Assembly (NCBI RefSeq): GCF_047228825.1
Contig: NZ_JBFEGN010000040.1
Span: forward strand, 1 to 35,347
Direction: 5' to 3'
DNA: 35,347 nucleotides
Source: Siminovitchia sp047228825
Lineage (GTDB): Bacteria; Bacillota; Bacilli; Bacillales; Bacillaceae_C
In this document: in pieces, positions 34,454 to 35,347 of the stretch
Layout: every line of letters starts with the position of its first letter
How positions within the stretch are numbered: position 1 is the stretch's first letter
Made by a program: the position numbers and the translations under genes
The notes under the pieces: model-generated
Databases searched by the model: none
What the model was told of the DNA's origin: nothing
Seen by the model: the letters and a program-made list of their open reading frames with translations, nothing else

Positions 34454-34513
34454 ACACCTCTTCTATTTGGTAGTGTATTTTTGACAAATCTACTATACCA
34501 AAGAATGAGGTGT
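34454..34513 (-). promoter_or_regulatory. Inverted repeat covering the transposase ribosome site
   Basis: ACACCTCTTCTATTTGGTA (34454-34472) and ACTATACCAAAGAATGAGGTGT-type arm (34492-34513, given here as two parts ACTATACCAAAG and AATGAGGTGT) form a long imperfect stem. The proximal arm contains AGAGGTG, the transposase Shine-Dalgarno. mRNA entering from outside the IS would fold and hide it, as in fold-back inhibition of IS10-type elements. Confidence 0.55.
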
Positions 34514-34773
34514 TTTTTGCATTTTTTAACTCATTTGTCAAGGAGCATTTTTCTACACTAATGAAACTTAGAGGCACTAGGGATACACTAACTTTTTAAG
34601 GTGCGAAGTTTTAGTAGTAATAAGCATCTCCTTTCAAGTAGGCTTCAAACCGCTTACTTCGGTAAAAGCGAAAAAAAATATTATAGGAAAGATAAAATAT
34701 CCTTGAGTCCGCGCTATGTCATTATTAAAAACGTTTTTTTCTGCTCATACAAGTTAAATTTCCAAAAATAGTT
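34514..34773. other. Non-coding flank of the IS4-type element
   Basis: AT-rich, no gene. It holds a TTGACA-like hexamer in - sense (near 34537) and a small UUCG hairpin, GCTTAC-TTCG-GTAA-A-AGC, near 34650-34669. The right IS end should lie somewhere in 34540-34610 but no partner repeat was identified. Confidence 0.35.
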
Positions 34774-35205
34774 CTAATCCATGGTGATGAGTCCCAAAAA
34801 AAGCAACAACTGCATGGCGACGTATGCTTCATAAAAGTGTTTGGAATCCGTTACATCCATCCCGCTGATTTCATAAATCCGTTTTAAACGATACCTGACA
34901 GCCCCAACAGATACACCTATCATTCGGGCCGTTTCATGAAGATTCCCCTGGCTCTCAAAATAGCAATATAATGTTTTGATTAACTCTGAATCATATTTTG
35001 CATCGTACTCTTTTAAACCGTTTAATACATTCCCGGCCATGTCCGCCACTTCATTTATATGGCTTGATCCGAATATCCTGGGAAGCAATCCAAGCTCGTC
35101 AAATAACATGACTTTTGGTTTGTATTTTTGCAGGCTGGCGATTTGAATGGCCTTCTTTGCTTCTTTATATGCTGTTTGATATTCGGAGAGCTTTGTACAT
35201 AGGGT
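34774..35205 (-). pseudogene. PucR/CdaR-type regulator, C-terminal fragment cut by an IS
   Basis: The - strand frame is open from 35205: TKLSEYQTAYKEAKKAIQIA, then FDELGLLPRIF, then the PucR C-terminal HTH_30 (IKTLYCYFESQGNLHETARM and GVSVGAVRYRLKRIYEISG). This is the usual end of PucR-like activators, whose N-terminal sensing part is missing. Just upstream an in-frame TAG occurs inside what looks like an IS end at about 35203. The remaining ~144 codons could at most make an isolated DNA-binding domain if an internal start (ATG at 35109) is used. Confidence 0.8.
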
Positions 35206-35347
35206 CTACTGAATAACAAAAAAATGTTGTTTTAACAAGGTTTTTTACCTTTTTTGTCGAAGTTATATGTAAGGGTATTTGTCCGTAAACCAATAAAAAC
35301 CTTGCACTTGGAGGGGTAACCTTGTACGAACATAATGCCGATCAAAT
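35203..35347 (+). mobile_element. Left end and first codons of another insertion sequence, cut by the window
   Basis: The PucR frame is lost at about 35203-35205, where GGGTCTACTGAATAACAAA begins, a typical IS terminal look. About 115 bases later GGAGGGG (35311-35317) precedes TTG at 35322, starting a + frame (MYEHNADQ) that leaves the window. A transposase start behind a short leader is the most likely reading; the family cannot be named. Confidence 0.5.

Noticed and set aside
34640..34680. Terminator on the + strand
   Set aside because: The small UUCG hairpin is followed by A residues rather than T, so it is not a rho-independent terminator in that direction.

Overview
The window looks like a chromosomal segment of a low-to-moderate GC Bacillota, most likely a member of the Bacillaceae. 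The grounds are purine-rich Shine-Dalgarno sequences (AGGAGG types) with frequent TTG and GTG starts, Bacillus-like gene families (MocR/GntR, PucR, TRAP, Opp, BASS) and Bacillaceae-type insertion sequences. No tRNA, rRNA or CRISPR array was seen. It is an accessory catabolic and transport region scarred by insertion sequences and decayed genes.

Layout. 1-616: the end of a 52-bp tandem array that runs off the left edge. 660-3828 (+): four genes for a flavin/iron-sulfur amine or amino-acid dehydrogenase of the HcnABC/opine-oxidase/D-hydroxyproline-dehydrogenase type, facing a BASS-family carrier (3978-4967, -). 5025-7600: a degraded stretch with a broken gene and an intact stand-alone reverse transcriptase (5939-7318, -) behind a ~270-nt structured leader. 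This is the best candidate for an unusual system; it resembles defence-associated RTs (DRT/UG, perhaps DRT2) that copy an upstream ncRNA.

7725-20228: a large catabolic cluster. On the - strand are dctP, dctQ, dctM (TRAP uptake), a MocR-type regulator, and acoA-acoB-acoC-acoL (a 2-oxoacid/acetoin dehydrogenase complex). On the + strand, divergent from dctP, are a zinc threonine/polyol-type dehydrogenase, an SDR, and a second BASS carrier. The plausible logic is import of a small hydroxy or oxo compound, oxidation by the two dehydrogenases, and cleavage by the TPP/lipoate complex to acyl-CoA. Palindromic operators and inter-gene hairpins suggest regulation.

20229-31900: after a decayed stretch come a small XRE repressor with three matching operators in a divergent promoter region, a lipoprotein pseudogene, and an oligopeptide-use operon: oppD, oppF, a frameshifted iclR, a peptide-binding lipoprotein, two permeases, a 1006-residue M14-type carboxypeptidase and pyroglutamyl peptidase (pcp). 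Together these would import peptides and trim them from both ends.

31901-35347: an IS graveyard with IS1380-like and IS1634-like fragments, an IS4-family element fused to the IS1634 remnant, a PucR-type regulator cut off by an insertion, and the start of another IS at the right edge.
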